This document shows positions 1 to 9,379 of a stretch of 64,000 bases of DNA, in pieces. The number at the start of each line of letters is the position of its first letter. The stretch's first letter is position 1. The DNA comes from an uncultured Methanobrevibacter sp. (GTDB lineage Archaea; Methanobacteriota; Methanobacteria; Methanobacteriales; Methanobacteriaceae): the NCBI RefSeq assembly GCF_902770715.1, contig NZ_CACXTS010000011.1, positions 1 through 64,000 of the forward strand, given 5' to 3'. Both the position numbers and the translations under genes were made by a program. The notes below the pieces were generated by a model that saw nothing but the letters and a program-made list of their open reading frames with translations, had not been told where the DNA came from and did not search any database.

Positions 1-3000
1 GACGTTTGTTAACAGTGAAGTTAGCAGTAGTTGAATTGAATCTGTACTTGTCATCACCAGGATAGGTAGCAACAACAGTCTTATTACCAAAAGTAATTTC
101 AGGGATATAGAATGTCGCATTACCATTAACTGTACTGTTAGTGAATTTCATACCATTAATTTCAATAGTCACATCTTCAGTTGCATCACTAGGAACTGTT
201 ACAATCACTTTAACAGTGTCGTTAACATATATGCTGGTTTCATTAACCACAGTGATGTTGATTGAAGGATAAGTTTTACTTACAGTGAATATGGTAGTGA
301 AGTTATAATGTTCAAATTCTGTATCATTTACAGTGGCAGTGACTGTGTAAATTCCTTCCTTAAGTCCAGTGACATTGAATGTAGCTTTATTATCGGAGAA
401 TGAAGTATTTCTGTACTTAGTTCCATTTACCCAAATAACCACATCATCAACATTATCAGGAACTTCGACAGTGATTATCTCATCATCGCCAACAGTGATA
501 TTCATTGCAGTTATATTAATGCCATAAGTAGTAACCTTTGAAGGAGTGAATGTGTGTTCCACTCTAGCATCAGTGAAGTTCTCGTTGCCGCCGTATTCCA
601 CAATGATTGTGTAAGGTTTGTATTCTGTGAGAACATGAGTGATAAATTCATCATCAACAGAAACGTTAGGATATAGCACGCCATCAACAGTGACATTTAC
701 CACTTTTCCATGAATTTCATCATTAATAAAGATTAGTACGGTAGCATTATCATGAACAGTTCCGCTGACAATGAAGTTCAAGTCAGGATCTGCTTTTTTA
801 ACTTCAAATTTGGCGGATTCTGTATCATTAATATTATAATCGTCATTTCCATTGTAAGTTGCATTGACTGTGTAGTTTCCTGCAGCCAAACCGTCAACAA
901 TCCAAGTGACTTTTCCGTCAACAATTGGCAATGTAACGCTTCTTCCAGCAGTATCATTAAGCTTGAGTGTGATGTTGCCGGTGACACCGTCAGGAACTGT
1001 CACTACAATAGTTGTATCGTTTCCGTAGGTTACATTGTCAGCGTCAATAGTTACGGTAGCATTTATCTTGCCTACTGTGAAGGTAGTGTCATTTTCAGCC
1101 ACAGTGTAGTTGTCAAGTGCATCTCCATAGTATTTGATGTGCACACTGTATTTTCCAACAGCCAAATCATCAACAGTAATTTCAGCAACACCGTTAGTGA
1201 ATTCGTCTACATAAATTGGGTGTTTTGTGAAGTTTCCGCTTAAAATTACAAATCCAGTTGCATTAGCAGGAATATTGATTGTGATTTTTCCGTCTTGGTC
1301 AACAGTGATGTTTAAAGCAGTCACATTTACTTTTGGAGTTCTTTGACCCACATCAAATTCAGCCATTGTTCTGTTTGCAGTGTAGTTTCTATCCCCATCA
1401 TAGAATACCCACACGACTTTGTGTCCAACAGTCAAATTAGTTAAGTTCAATTGAGCAGTACCATTTGTAATAGGTACGGTATGATTTACACCATTGATGT
1501 TGATTATTACGTTTCCAGTGGCATTCTTAGCAAGGGTTACATTAATTGACTCTTTATCCCATACCACAATGTCATGGACATCAACATCCAAGGTAGTATT
1601 AGCTTGATATACGTTGAAGTCTTTTGTTACAGTGACTTCAGTGTAATTCTCATTTCCGTTGAATGTGACTTCAACAGGATAGTTGCCAACAGCAAGATCA
1701 TAGACATAAGTCTCATTGCCTGAAGAGGTAATGTTTAGAACGGTTTCAGTACCATTGACTTTGACTGTTACATTGCCGTCAGTGTTAACTTTAATTATTA
1801 TATGTTCAGCATCACCATAGTAGATATCTTCAACTGTCACATTGAGTTCAGGAGTTGCCTTGAATACTGTGAAGTTGGTACTATTAGATGCATTAGTGTA
1901 ATTTTCATTTCCATTAAATGTCGCTTCAATAGTATAATTTGAAGCAGATAAGTTTTTAAGAGTAAATGTTGCTTGACCATCTATAGGTTCTTGTGTAAAT
2001 ACAACAGTTTCGTTTAATTTTATAGTTACATTACCGCTTTGACCTTCAGGAACGGTTACGATAACAATCGCATCTTCACCATAGGTAATGTTTTCAACAG
2101 TAACATTGATGCTTGGAGTTGCTTTGCTTACATTGAATAAAGTTGAATTGGTTGCATTATAATATTTCTTATCCCCAACGAATGTTACGGTCACATTGTA
2201 TACACCAACACTTAATCCTGAGATAGGCAAGGTTGCATTGCCGTTAATAATTTCAATATAATATGGAGTGCCGTTTACAGTCACGTTTAGTATTCCTGTT
2301 GCATCTTCTGGAACAGTTATGTTGATGACTTCGGTATCTCCGAGAGTGATGTTTTCTGTTTTTATTTCAACAGTTGCATTGAATTTTGTCACGTTGAATG
2401 TGTCTTGTGCCCATGAAGGCGCATATAATCCAGTACCTTCATAAGTGGCGAATACATGATTTATTCCATCTTTTAGATCTGTTGCGTTGAATTCGACGAA
2501 AGTGGAATTGTCAACAGTTTGTAAAGCTAAGACATGAGGTTCACCATTTATGTAGAGAGTGATGTTTCCTTCAGCATTAGGCAATATGATTACCTTAATA
2601 GGAACTGTTTCATTAATGAAGTAGGTTCTATCATTATCAACTTCAAGCAAGAGAACAGTCTGTGTCTTTTCAGTTACGTTACCATAAGTTGAATTGGATG
2701 TGCTGTAATAATTGTTATCTCCATTATATGTAGCATTTACAGTGTAGTTTCCAATAGGCAATCCATAAATGACTGTCATTCCTTGACCGTTAGCTAAGTA
2801 TATGGTTGTGGTTCTGCCAGCAACCTCAATAGTCACATTTCCGGTTGCATCGGATATATTATATCTTCCATCCATGACAGTGACATTGACTACTAAATTA
2901 TATCCTATACCTGTCACGTTAACCAGTAGGGTCGGAGTGATTTTGCTTATCTCCAATATTGCAGTTGTATTTGATTTATCATATTTTGCATTACCACCGT

Positions 3001-6000
3001 AAACAAAGGATAGGGTGTGGTTGCCAGCTGGCAAGTAGCTGCCTTCAATTAAAGTGGAAATGTTTATGGATCCTTTGGAGTCGTCTAATGTTATATTTCC
3101 AAGGAAAGTGTCATTAAGATAAACTGATACATTTCCAGTTGCACCGTGAGTTACATTTACACTAAGAGTTGAATTTGAGTGATATGTTGTATTTGTTGCG
3201 GATGCATTTATGCTTGAAGGTGCTCTTGAAGTCAATTTGATTATTGTGTAATAGTCATCATTAGTCAATATCGCTTCAACATAAATTTCACCATATTGCT
3301 CGGAAGGTACGCCAGGAACGATGTCATGGAAGTCTAAGTAAATCTTACCATTCTTATCTGTTATGAAATATTGATTGTCAGGGTTTAATAAATTACCTTT
3401 ATCATCATATACACCAACAGTTATGTTTTGACCTGCTTCAGGAGTTGGGTCAGCCGCATTTGGCAATGTAACGGCAGAAGATCCGGTGTTGTCTACACCG
3501 TTTTCACTCCAATAAGTCACATTAGTACATGTTGGCCTATTTGAACCGGTTATGTATATTGCATTCAAGTACTTGTCTTTACCTTTGAACAGCAATACGA
3601 TTTTACCAGTACTTTCATCATAACTATCGAATGTAAGTGAACTTGAATTTGCTTGGTTTTCAATAAGGTACGCATTAGTCAAAGTAAATGCTGCAGTTGA
3701 ATAAATTGCAGAACCTGAGAATGCCTTATTGCCGGTCATGTTAACATTTGAAAGTGAATTTCCTCCTTTGGAAATGTAAATGGCACCACCATACTGAAGT
3801 GCAGTGTTGTTTAAGAATACCATATCATGAATATTGATATTATTCCTATTCCAGTATATTCCACCACCATTCAATGCGGTGTTGTTTATGAAAGTCAAGT
3901 TATTATGAATCAATTCCGCATTTTCATTATACATTCCACCACCGAAGTTTTCGGCATAGCTGTCGGAAATTGTAACATTATATAAGTAAAGGCGTTTATT
4001 AAACCAAATACTTCCACCGTTTTGAGTAGCATTATTTCCTATGAAAACACAGTCAATAAATTTAACAGGTTCGGCAGCATTGTAAACGGATAAAGCACCA
4101 CCATTATTAGCGGTGTTATTGATAAATGAATCATTTGTAAAGAATATATTATTACATTCTTTAACTTGAACTGCCCCACCACCATATACGTTTGGAGCAA
4201 TTGCTTTAGCAACGTTGCTGATGAATTTTGTGTTTTCAATTAAAATAGGATTATTAATATCTAAATTGCTTTTACTTTGGACATATAATGCTCCGGCTTC
4301 CTTGTCGGATGAACAGTTGACAAATACTGAGTTATTGATTACAGCTTTTGAGTCAACTCTTAAATATAAAGCTCCTCCTTGAACCCAAACACTACCTGTT
4401 GCAGATGTAGTAATGTAATCACCATCGAAAATACAGTTGTCTATTACAACATAATTACTTCTATCCCATAGGATAGCTCCACCGTCAGCCTTATTATCGG
4501 ACTGGACAGAGTTTCTGATGAATTTGGAATCTTTAATGGAATCGTGAGCTCCACCTTCGGACCAATAGATAGCTCCACCACCTCTAGTATTGGAACTGGA
4601 CCTTGCATAAGCAACATTCTCTTCAAATAAACAACCGAGAATATCATTATATTTGGAATTAGATCCACCATACCAATACATAGCTCCTCCGTTACCTTGA
4701 GCACCATTATATGTGAAGTTAGAATTGGTTACAGTGGAATATGAACCAGTGGAATACATTGCACCACCATCATTAGATGCAGAACCTCCATTGAATGAAG
4801 AATCGGAAACATTACAGTAATTACCTTCGAGGTAAATTATTCCACCAGAGTATGCAGCAGACTCATCGAAGTCAGAACCTGAAATTTTAGCATAATTACC
4901 TTTGATGTATATTGCACCACCTAAGTTATCAGTACCATAGACAGCACCTGTCTTAGCAAAGGTGTTAGTGAAGGATGAATCTATAACAGATGCATATACA
5001 CCATCAATATATATTGCACCACCTGCTCTTGCGGTAGAATCACTAATATTGGAGTTTGTGATTGTAGTGCGATCACCAATAATATATATTGTTCCACCAT
5101 CTGCATCACTAGCAGTACATTCATCAAAGTTACAACTTTCTATATCTACATCATCACCAGTGATGAATATTGCACCACCAACATTATTATCATCCCTATT
5201 ATAGGTGATACTTCTAGTAAAGTTAGAGTTTAATATAGATAGCTTATCACCAGTTACACTAAGTGTACCACCTTTGGAAGTACTTGGATCAGATGGATTT
5301 CCAGCACTTAGACCTTTATTATCTGTAAAGTCACATCCATCTATAATACCATTAGCTCCTTCCCAATATATAGCACCACCATCATCACCAGCACGATTAT
5401 CATTCAAAGTAGAGTTATATATTTTACAGTTTTCACCACTGATATATAATGCACCACCATCTTCTGTAACCTCATTATTGGTAAATATGGAATTAATGAT
5501 TTCAACATTATTACCTAAAGCATATATTGCACCACCATCATTAGAAGCAGTACAATCGGTGAAGTTAGTATCACTGATTATAATATTATCACCGGTAATG
5601 AACATTGCACCACCATCAATCTTACTACTATCAGAACCAGCACTATAAACAACACGACCTGAAGTAATAGAAGACTTATTAATATTAACATTATTACCAG
5701 TAAGTGATATAGTACCACCTCTAGAATTAGAGTCACCATTACAAATACCAGTGTTATTATTACAAGTAATATTATAGATAGTACCATCATCACCATTCCA
5801 ACATATAGCACCACCATCATCACCTGCAACATTATCAGTAAAGGTGGAATCATATAACTTAGTACCATTACCTAGTACATATAATGCACCACCATCTTCA
5901 CTAGCTTTATTATTGGTAAAGGTAGTATTCTTAATTATATTATTATCACCTAAGGTATATATTGCACCACCCATATTAGATGCAGTACAATCAGTGAAGG

Positions 6001-6877
6001 TAGAGTCAGTAATAGTTACATCATGACCAGTGGCGAATATTGCACCACCATCAATTTTACTAATATCAGAACCATCACTATAAATAACATGATTAGATGT
6101 AAAGGTAGACTTACTAATATTAACATTATCACCAGTAAGTGATATTGCACCACCTCTAGAACTAGAGTCACCATGACAAATACCAGTATTATTATTACAA
6201 GTAATATTATAGATAGTACCATCATCACCATTCCAACATATAGCACCACCATCATCACCCGCAGCATTATCGATGAAAGTGGAATCAGATAATTTACAAC
6301 CATTGCCTGAAATGAATAATGCACCACCATCTTCACTAGCATAAGATCCTTTGAAAGTACAGTCATCAATGGTTAAGTCTTGTGCATCTGAATGTATAGA
6401 CCCTCCGTAATCTACGGATGCACTTCCACCATTGACAAAATTAATTCCTGTTAATGTAACAGTACTTCCAGTTTCTATGTTGAATATCCTAGCTGAGCTA
6501 AGAGCATCAATAGTAAAGTCATTACCTATAATGTTAATATTTTTAGAAATAACAATACCATTTGTCAATCCAGAGTCAGAACTACTATTATATGTGTAAT
6601 TCTTATCAAGACTAATTGTACCAGTATTATCATTATCTATCTTTTCTTGTAATTCCGAAAATGATCCTGCGCCATCATTTTCACCCCTTACTATTGAATT
6701 GTCTTCAGGGAGTGAGTATGACGAAAGATCATTACTTATGCTGACAGTATCGTCGCTTTGAACTGCCATTATTGTATCATCTGTTGTATTTAGCTCAACA
6801 TCAGCAGCAGAAACTGCCTGAAGTGAGAAAATAAAACATATGATTAAACATATCATTAATATCTCTTTCTTATTCAT
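1..6877 (-). CDS. Giant adhesin-like surface protein, beta-helix plus Ig-like repeats (C-terminus beyond window)
   Basis: The frame is open from ATG 6877 to the window edge (2292 codons, no stop). A strong SD (GGAGGGGGTG) lies 4 bases before the ATG. Residues 1-25 form a signal peptide ending in AVSA-A. Residues about 60-1110 are a parallel beta-helix of the polymorphic-membrane-protein type, with repeated GGAIY, NxTFxxNxA and DDGGAI motifs and many Asn and Asp residues. From about residue 1215 to the edge there are around eleven Ig-like repeats of 90-100 residues, each with a YxGNxNY strand and VTVxGNxT-type strands, rich in N-x-S/T sequons and so probably heavily glycosylated. The protein is expected outside the cell on the pseudomurein wall; the ligand is unknown. 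Any wall or membrane anchor would lie beyond the window. Family assignment (Methanobrevibacter adhesin-like protein) is firm; a binding function is inferred. Confidence 0.9.
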   Translation of the reverse strand, partial: MNKKEILMICLIICFIFSLQAVSAADVELNTTDDTIMAVQSDDTVSISNDLSSYSLPEDNSIVRGENDGAGSFSELQEKIDNDNTGTISLDKNYTYNSSSDSGLTNGIVISKNINIIGNDFTIDALSSARIFNIETGSTVTLTGINFVNGGSASVDYGGSIHSDAQDLTIDDCTFKGSYASEDGGALFISGNGCKLSDSTFIDNAAGDDGGAICWNGDDGTIYNITCNNNTGICHGDSSSRGGAISLTGDNVNISKSTFTSNHVIYSDGSDISKIDGGAIFATGHDVTITDSTFTDCTASNMGGAIYTLGDNNIIKNTTFTNNKASEDGGALYVLGNGTKLYDSTFTDNVAGDDGGAICWNGDDGTIYNITCNNNTGICNGDSNSRGGTISLTGNNVNINKSSITSGRVVYSAGSDSSKIDGGAMFITGDNIIISDTNFTDCTASNDGGAIYALGNNVEIINSIFTNNEVTEDGGALYISGENCKIYNSTLNDNRAGDDGGAIYWEGANGIIDGCDFTDNKGLSAGNPSDPSTSKGGTLSVTGDKLSILNSNFTRSITYNRDDNNVGGAIFITGDDVDIESCNFDECTASDADGGTIYIIGDRTTITNSNISDSTARAGGAIYIDGVYASVIDSSFTNTFAKTGAVYGTDNLGGAIYIKGNYAKISGSDFDESAAYSGGIIYLEGNYCNVSDSSFNGGSASNDGGAMYSTGSYSTVTNSNFTYNGAQGNGGAMYWYGGSNSKYNDILGCLFEENVAYARSSSNTRGGGAIYWSEGGAHDSIKDSKFIRNSVQSDNKADGGAILWDRSNYVVIDNCIFDGDYITTSATGSVWVQGGALYLRVDSKAVINNSVFVNCSSDKEAGALYVQSKSNLDINNPILIENTKFISNVAKAIAPNVYGGGAVQVKECNNIFFTNDSFINNTANNGGALSVYNAAEPVKFIDCVFIGNNATQNGGSIWFNKRLYLYNVTISDSYAENFGGGMYNENAELIHNNLTFINNTALNGGGIYWNRNNINIHDMVFLNNTALQYGGAIYISKGGNSLSNVNMTGNKAFSGSAIYSTAAFTLTNAYLIENQANSSSLTFDSYDESTGKIVLLFKGKDKYLNAIYITGSNRPTCTNVTYWSENGVDNTGSSAVTLPNAADPTPEAGQNITVGVYDDKGNLLNPDNQYFITDKNGKIYLDFHDIVPGVPSEQYGEIYVEAILTNDDYYTIIKLTSRAPSSINASATNTTYHSNSTLSVNVTHGATGNVSVYLNDTFLGNITLDDSKGSINISTLIEGSYLPAGNHTLSFVYGGNAKYDKSNTTAILEISKITPTLLVNVTGIGYNLVVNVTVMDGRYNISDATGNVTIEVAGRTTTIYLANGQGMTVIYGLPIGNYTVNATYNGDNNYYSTSNSTYGNVTEKTQTVLLLEVDNDRTYFINETVPIKVIILPNAEGNITLYINGEPHVLALQTVDNSTFVEFNATDLKDGINHVFATYEGTGLYAPSWAQDTFNVTKFNATVEIKTENITLGDTEVINITVPEDATGILNVTVNGTPYYIEIINGNATLPISGLSVGVYNVTVTFVGDKKYYNATNSTLFNVSKATPSINVTVENITYGEDAIVIVTVPEGQSGNVTIKLNETVVFTQEPIDGQATFTLKNLSASNYTIEATFNGNENYTNASNSTNFTVFKATPELNVTVEDIYYGDAEHIIIKVNTDGNVTVKVNGTETVLNITSSGNETYVYDLAVGNYPVEVTFNGNENYTEVTVTKDFNVYQANTTLDVDVHDIVVWDKESINVTLAKNATGNVIININGVNHTVPITNGTAQLNLTNLTVGHKVVWVFYDGDRNYTANRTMAEFDVGQRTPKVNVTALNITVDQDGKITINIPANATGFVILSGNFTKHPIYVDEFTNGVAEITVDDLAVGKYSVHIKYYGDALDNYTVAENDTTFTVGKINATVTIDADNVTYGNDTTIVVTVPDGVTGNITLKLNDTAGRSVTLPIVDGKVTWIVDGLAAGNYTVNATYNGNDDYNINDTESAKFEVKKADPDLNFIVSGTVHDNATVLIFINDEIHGKVVNVTVDGVLYPNVSVDDEFITHVLTEYKPYTIIVEYGGNENFTDARVEHTFTPSKVTTYGINITAMNITVGDDEIITVEVPDNVDDVVIWVNGTKYRNTSFSDNKATFNVTGLKEGIYTVTATVNDTEFEHYNFTTIFTVSKTYPSINITVVNETSIYVNDTVKVIVTVPSDATEDVTIEINGMKFTNSTVNGNATFYIPEITFGNKTVVATYPGDDKYRFNSTTANFTVNKR
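5171..6350 (-). repeat. Tandem 435-bp coding repeat inside the beta-helix
   Basis: Three tandem units of 435 bp (145 codons) lie within the beta-helix part of the adhesin. The same 20-base landmarks recur at exact 435-base offsets: TGCACCACCA at 5171, 5606 and near 6041, and TAGCACCACC at 5371, 5806 and 6241. The last two units are the most alike. The third fades after about 6350. A length divisible by three means unit gain or loss would lengthen or shorten the beta-helix without a frameshift. Confidence 0.85.
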
Positions 6878-6901
6878 AATACACCCCCTCCATTTTATAA
6901 C

Positions 6902-6922
6902 ATAGGTTATATATTAACCTAT
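6902..6922 (-). promoter_or_regulatory. Perfect inverted repeat upstream of the giant adhesin
   Basis: ATAGGTTA and TAACCTAT form an 8-bp perfect inverted repeat around TATAT, 25 to 45 bases upstream of the adhesin start. A TATA-like stretch (CTTTATATATTA on the minus strand, about 6962-6975) lies further up, so the repeat would sit in the 5' leader as a hairpin or at the promoter as an operator. I cannot tell which. Confidence 0.4.
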
Positions 6923-7258
6923 CATGGAGAGTCTACCGTGATATTTATTTAAGATAATCATAATATATAAAGTTTCTTTATTAACAAACAATAAAAAACT
7001 GTACATTTTATCATAACTAATGGGAAAAAAATAAACAATTAATAAAATAATTTAAATTAAACAAATATTATTCAAAATAAAAATAAAAAATAATGAAATG
7101 AATATAACCAATGTAACATAAATTAAACATGTTTCATTAGCAGTAAATCCAACTTAAACACAAAATAAATATAAAAAATAGAATTAAACAAAATACGAAA
7201 AAAAATAAAAAATTTTTGATAAAATGAATAAAATAAATAAAAAAAGAATTGAAGTAAT
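6923..7258. other. AT-rich intergenic region
   Basis: Gap between the S3Ae gene end and the adhesin promoter. It is very A+T rich, with no open frame, no hairpin followed by a T tract that I trust, and no tRNA-like structure. It presumably holds the adhesin promoter (about 6960) and the 3' end of the S3Ae transcript. Confidence 0.5.
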
Positions 7259-7840
7259 CTATTTGATTACTTTACTTTTGATGATTTCGACTCTTTTGAG
7301 AGGGTAAATCTTTTTAGCGTTGTGGTAAATTTCAGATGCTAATTTACCGTTTACGCAAACTTTTACCAAATCATCGAAAGATCTTTCAGCTGCTGCTTCA
7401 ACGAGCAATTCTTCAATGGTTTTTCTCATGTATCTTTGTTGGGAAGATTTTGCTCTTCTGGTAGTTACAGCTAAAACTTGTAATTTTAATTTACGATCAT
7501 CTTTAGTTTTAACGATTGCGGAAGCGTCGATTCTGGAAGTTCCTCTTCTAATCATGCTTCTTACATAATCGGTAGTTGTTTTGTGTCCGGTGAATTTGGT
7601 GTTTGCAACATCACCTGCAACATTATCGATTTCAAATCTGAGTTTTATGTATTGTTTTGAGAAGTCTCCTGTTAATTCTCTCATGGTAACTTCTACGCCT
7701 CTTCCAATGAGAAGTTCTGGATCTTTTGCTGGAGTTTCTCCAATTTCTTTATCTTCAAAGTTCACTGGTGTTTTGATAGTATACCAGGATTTTTCTTTCC
7801 ATGTATCACGTACTCTACGTCTTGCTTTTGCTTTTGCCAT
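7259..7840 (-). CDS. rps3ae: 30S ribosomal protein S3Ae (eS1)
   Basis: 193-residue protein of the eS1/S3Ae family, a small-subunit ribosomal protein found in archaea and eukaryotes that helps bind mRNA near the platform. The basic N-terminus (MAKAKARRRVRDTWKEKSW), the internal GHKTTTDYVRSMIRRGTSRID segment and the KVIK tail are typical, and the length is normal. The start is the ATG at 7840, preceded by GGTTGAT. A TATA-like box (TATATATTAAA on the minus strand, about 7869-7879) sits some 30 bases up, so the gene probably has its own promoter. It stands alone, with over 350 bases free on both sides. Confidence 0.97.
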   Translation of the reverse strand: MAKAKARRRVRDTWKEKSWYTIKTPVNFEDKEIGETPAKDPELLIGRGVEVTMRELTGDFSKQYIKLRFEIDNVAGDVANTKFTGHKTTTDYVRSMIRRGTSRIDASAIVKTKDDRKLKLQVLAVTTRRAKSSQQRYMRKTIEELLVEAAAERSFDDLVKVCVNGKLASEIYHNAKKIYPLKRVEIIKSKVIK

Positions 7841-8245
7841 TATATCAACCGTTTAATATTTATATTTTTAATATATAGTAATCTAGCGTTATCGCCATAA
7901 AATTTTATAAAATAGTCTCTAAATTAAATATAAAACCTAAACTAAACTGTAAAAATGATTTTAAATAAGTATAGATTTACAATCGTTTATTCGACTATTG
8001 TGAGATATTCTCACGTTATTTAAAGAAAATATTTGTAATAAAGTTTTAATTTATAAAACCCGCCCATTAAGGTTGTTATTACTTTTTTTATTCATACTAT
8101 ATAAAGATTATCAAAATTTGTAAAATATCATAAATTTTAGATAATTTTAAAAAAAATAAATTTCCAATAGATTATACAATAGAAAAAATAAAATGAAAAT
8201 TTGGGCTTGAAATTTAAAATAAAGCCCTCAGCATCAATATTGAAA
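7841..8245. other. AT-rich intergenic region with a short palindrome
   Basis: 405 bases between the S3Ae start and the end of the NifX-like gene. It contains the S3Ae promoter (TATA about 7869-7879) and a perfect inverted repeat GTGAGA-TAT-TCTCAC at 8000-8014. I see no open frame with a usable start and no tRNA fold. The palindrome could be an operator, but it is about 160 bases from the S3Ae start. Confidence 0.5.
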
Positions 8246-8566
8246 TCAGCTGTTCATGAAGTTATAATGATCTATGTATCTCTGCAATACTTCATCAACA
8301 GGACCCTCATCCATCACAAGTCTGATTCCTGCATCGTCAGCTTTGATTTTGGATTTGAATCCGAACTGGACAGCAATCAAAACATCACAATCATGACAAG
8401 CTGTGATTACTTTACCGCCCTGATGTTTAGCGTCTTCGGAAATTTCAACATCCCTACGTTCTACGAATTTCAGTTCATCAGCATAGTCATAGACATAAAC
8501 TGATTTTCCCCTTCCTAGATGCAAGTCAACATTTTTTCCATCAGATGATACAACAGCCAAACGCAT
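8246..8566 (-). CDS. NifX/NifB-type dinitrogenase iron-molybdenum cofactor domain protein
   Basis: 106-residue single-domain protein of the dinitrogenase iron-molybdenum cofactor (NifX/NafY/MTH1175) family. It has the family opening MRLAVVSSDGKNVDLHLGRG, a core ending in CHDCDVLIAVQFG, and the C-terminal helix. Family members bind metal clusters or their precursors. In methanogens without nitrogenase they are usually stand-alone proteins of unknown partner, so a nitrogen-fixation role should not be assumed. SD AGGGGGT precedes the ATG. It lies downstream of the MTIP gene in the same direction (about 50-base gap) and may share its transcript. Confidence 0.88.
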   Translation of the reverse strand: MRLAVVSSDGKNVDLHLGRGKSVYVYDYADELKFVERRDVEISEDAKHQGGKVITACHDCDVLIAVQFGFKSKIKADDAGIRLVMDEGPVDEVLQRYIDHYNFMNS

Positions 8567-8614
8567 AAGTAAACCCCCTATTTTAATTAAAAAACTGAAT
8601 GAAAATCATATTGG

Positions 8615-9373
8615 CTACACTTCAGCACCGTCCAAAGCATGACGGCATGTGCAATCAGATGAATCATCAGTGTTTCTTATGAAATTATATATCAATTCAA
8701 GTAGCTCTCCTTCCTTTTGAGCGACCATTTCAAAAACTTCATCGATTGTGAGCTCGTTTTCAGATATTCCTGATGCGTAATTTGAAACGATGCATATGGA
8801 ATTGTAGCACATTTCCCTTTCACGGGCAAGAGTAACTTCAGGAAGCCCTGTCATTCCGACCAAATCTCCGCCAAGCATTTTAAACATCCTGATTTCCGCT
8901 GGAGTTTCAAAGCGCGGACCTTCAGTGCATACGTATGTTCCGCCCAAAATCACATCACCGGATTTTGCCAAAATATCCCTCAAAGTTGGGCAATATGCTT
9001 CGGTTACATCTATATGGACTACCTTATCTTCATAAAAAGTTTTGGCCCTATTCTGTGAAAAATCCAAAAAGTCATCCGGAATGACAAATGATCCCGGCGG
9101 CATTTCGATATTCATCGAGCCGACAGAGTTTGTTGCAATAATCTGAGTGACACCAACCTGCTTCAGCGCATCGATATTTGCCCTGAAATTGATTTTATGA
9201 GGCGGAATGGAATGGCCAGATGCATGGCGCGGAATGAAAGCAACTTTTTTGGAGAATATATCCAAGATTGAAACCTCCACCTCACCATAATCAGTCTTTA
9301 CCAACTGTTCAGTGCATGAATCTGCCTTTTGAGTTATTTCATATACTCCACTGCCACCAATTATTCCAATCAT
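8615..9373 (-). CDS. S-methyl-5'-thioinosine phosphorylase (MTAP/PNP family)
   Basis: 252-residue purine phosphorylase of the MTAP family. The phosphate-binding N-terminus GIIGGSGVYEI, RHASGHSIPPHKINFRAN, the TNSVGSMN motif and the base/ribose-binding segment EGPRFETPAEIRMF followed by MTGLPEVTLARE are all present. Archaeal homologues that carry this version act on S-methyl-5'-thioinosine in salvage of S-adenosylmethionine by-products. That substrate is taken from the family; plain MTAP or PNP activity is possible. I start at ATG 9373, because the GTG at 9379 overlaps the SD (AAAGGAT). It begins 6 bases after the rtcB stop, suggesting translational coupling. Confidence 0.87.
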   Translation of the reverse strand: MIGIIGGSGVYEITQKADSCTEQLVKTDYGEVEVSILDIFSKKVAFIPRHASGHSIPPHKINFRANIDALKQVGVTQIIATNSVGSMNIEMPPGSFVIPDDFLDFSQNRAKTFYEDKVVHIDVTEAYCPTLRDILAKSGDVILGGTYVCTEGPRFETPAEIRMFKMLGGDLVGMTGLPEVTLAREREMCYNSICIVSNYASGISENELTIDEVFEMVAQKEGELLELIYNFIRNTDDSSDCTCRHALDGAEV

Positions 9374-9379
9374 ATGCAC

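Noticed and set aside
752..1243. Long plus-strand open frames opposite the giant adhesin (also near 4962-6026)
   Set aside because: They are antisense shadows of a repetitive gene with skewed codon use; no SD and the translations look like mirrored repeats.
7841..8245. tRNA or snoRNA gene in the gap upstream of S3Ae
   Set aside because: No cloverleaf, no TTCGA loop and no paired C and D boxes could be found by eye.
8246..8566. Nitrogen fixation gene
   Set aside because: Only the NifX-type cofactor-binding domain is present, without other nif genes; such proteins are common in non-fixing methanogens.
9377..9379. GTG as start of the MTIP gene (similarly GTG 10837, 13201, 36531, 58968)
   Set aside because: In each case the GTG lies in a GTGAT or AAAGGATGAGTG-type Shine-Dalgarno context, with a better ATG or TTG a few bases downstream.
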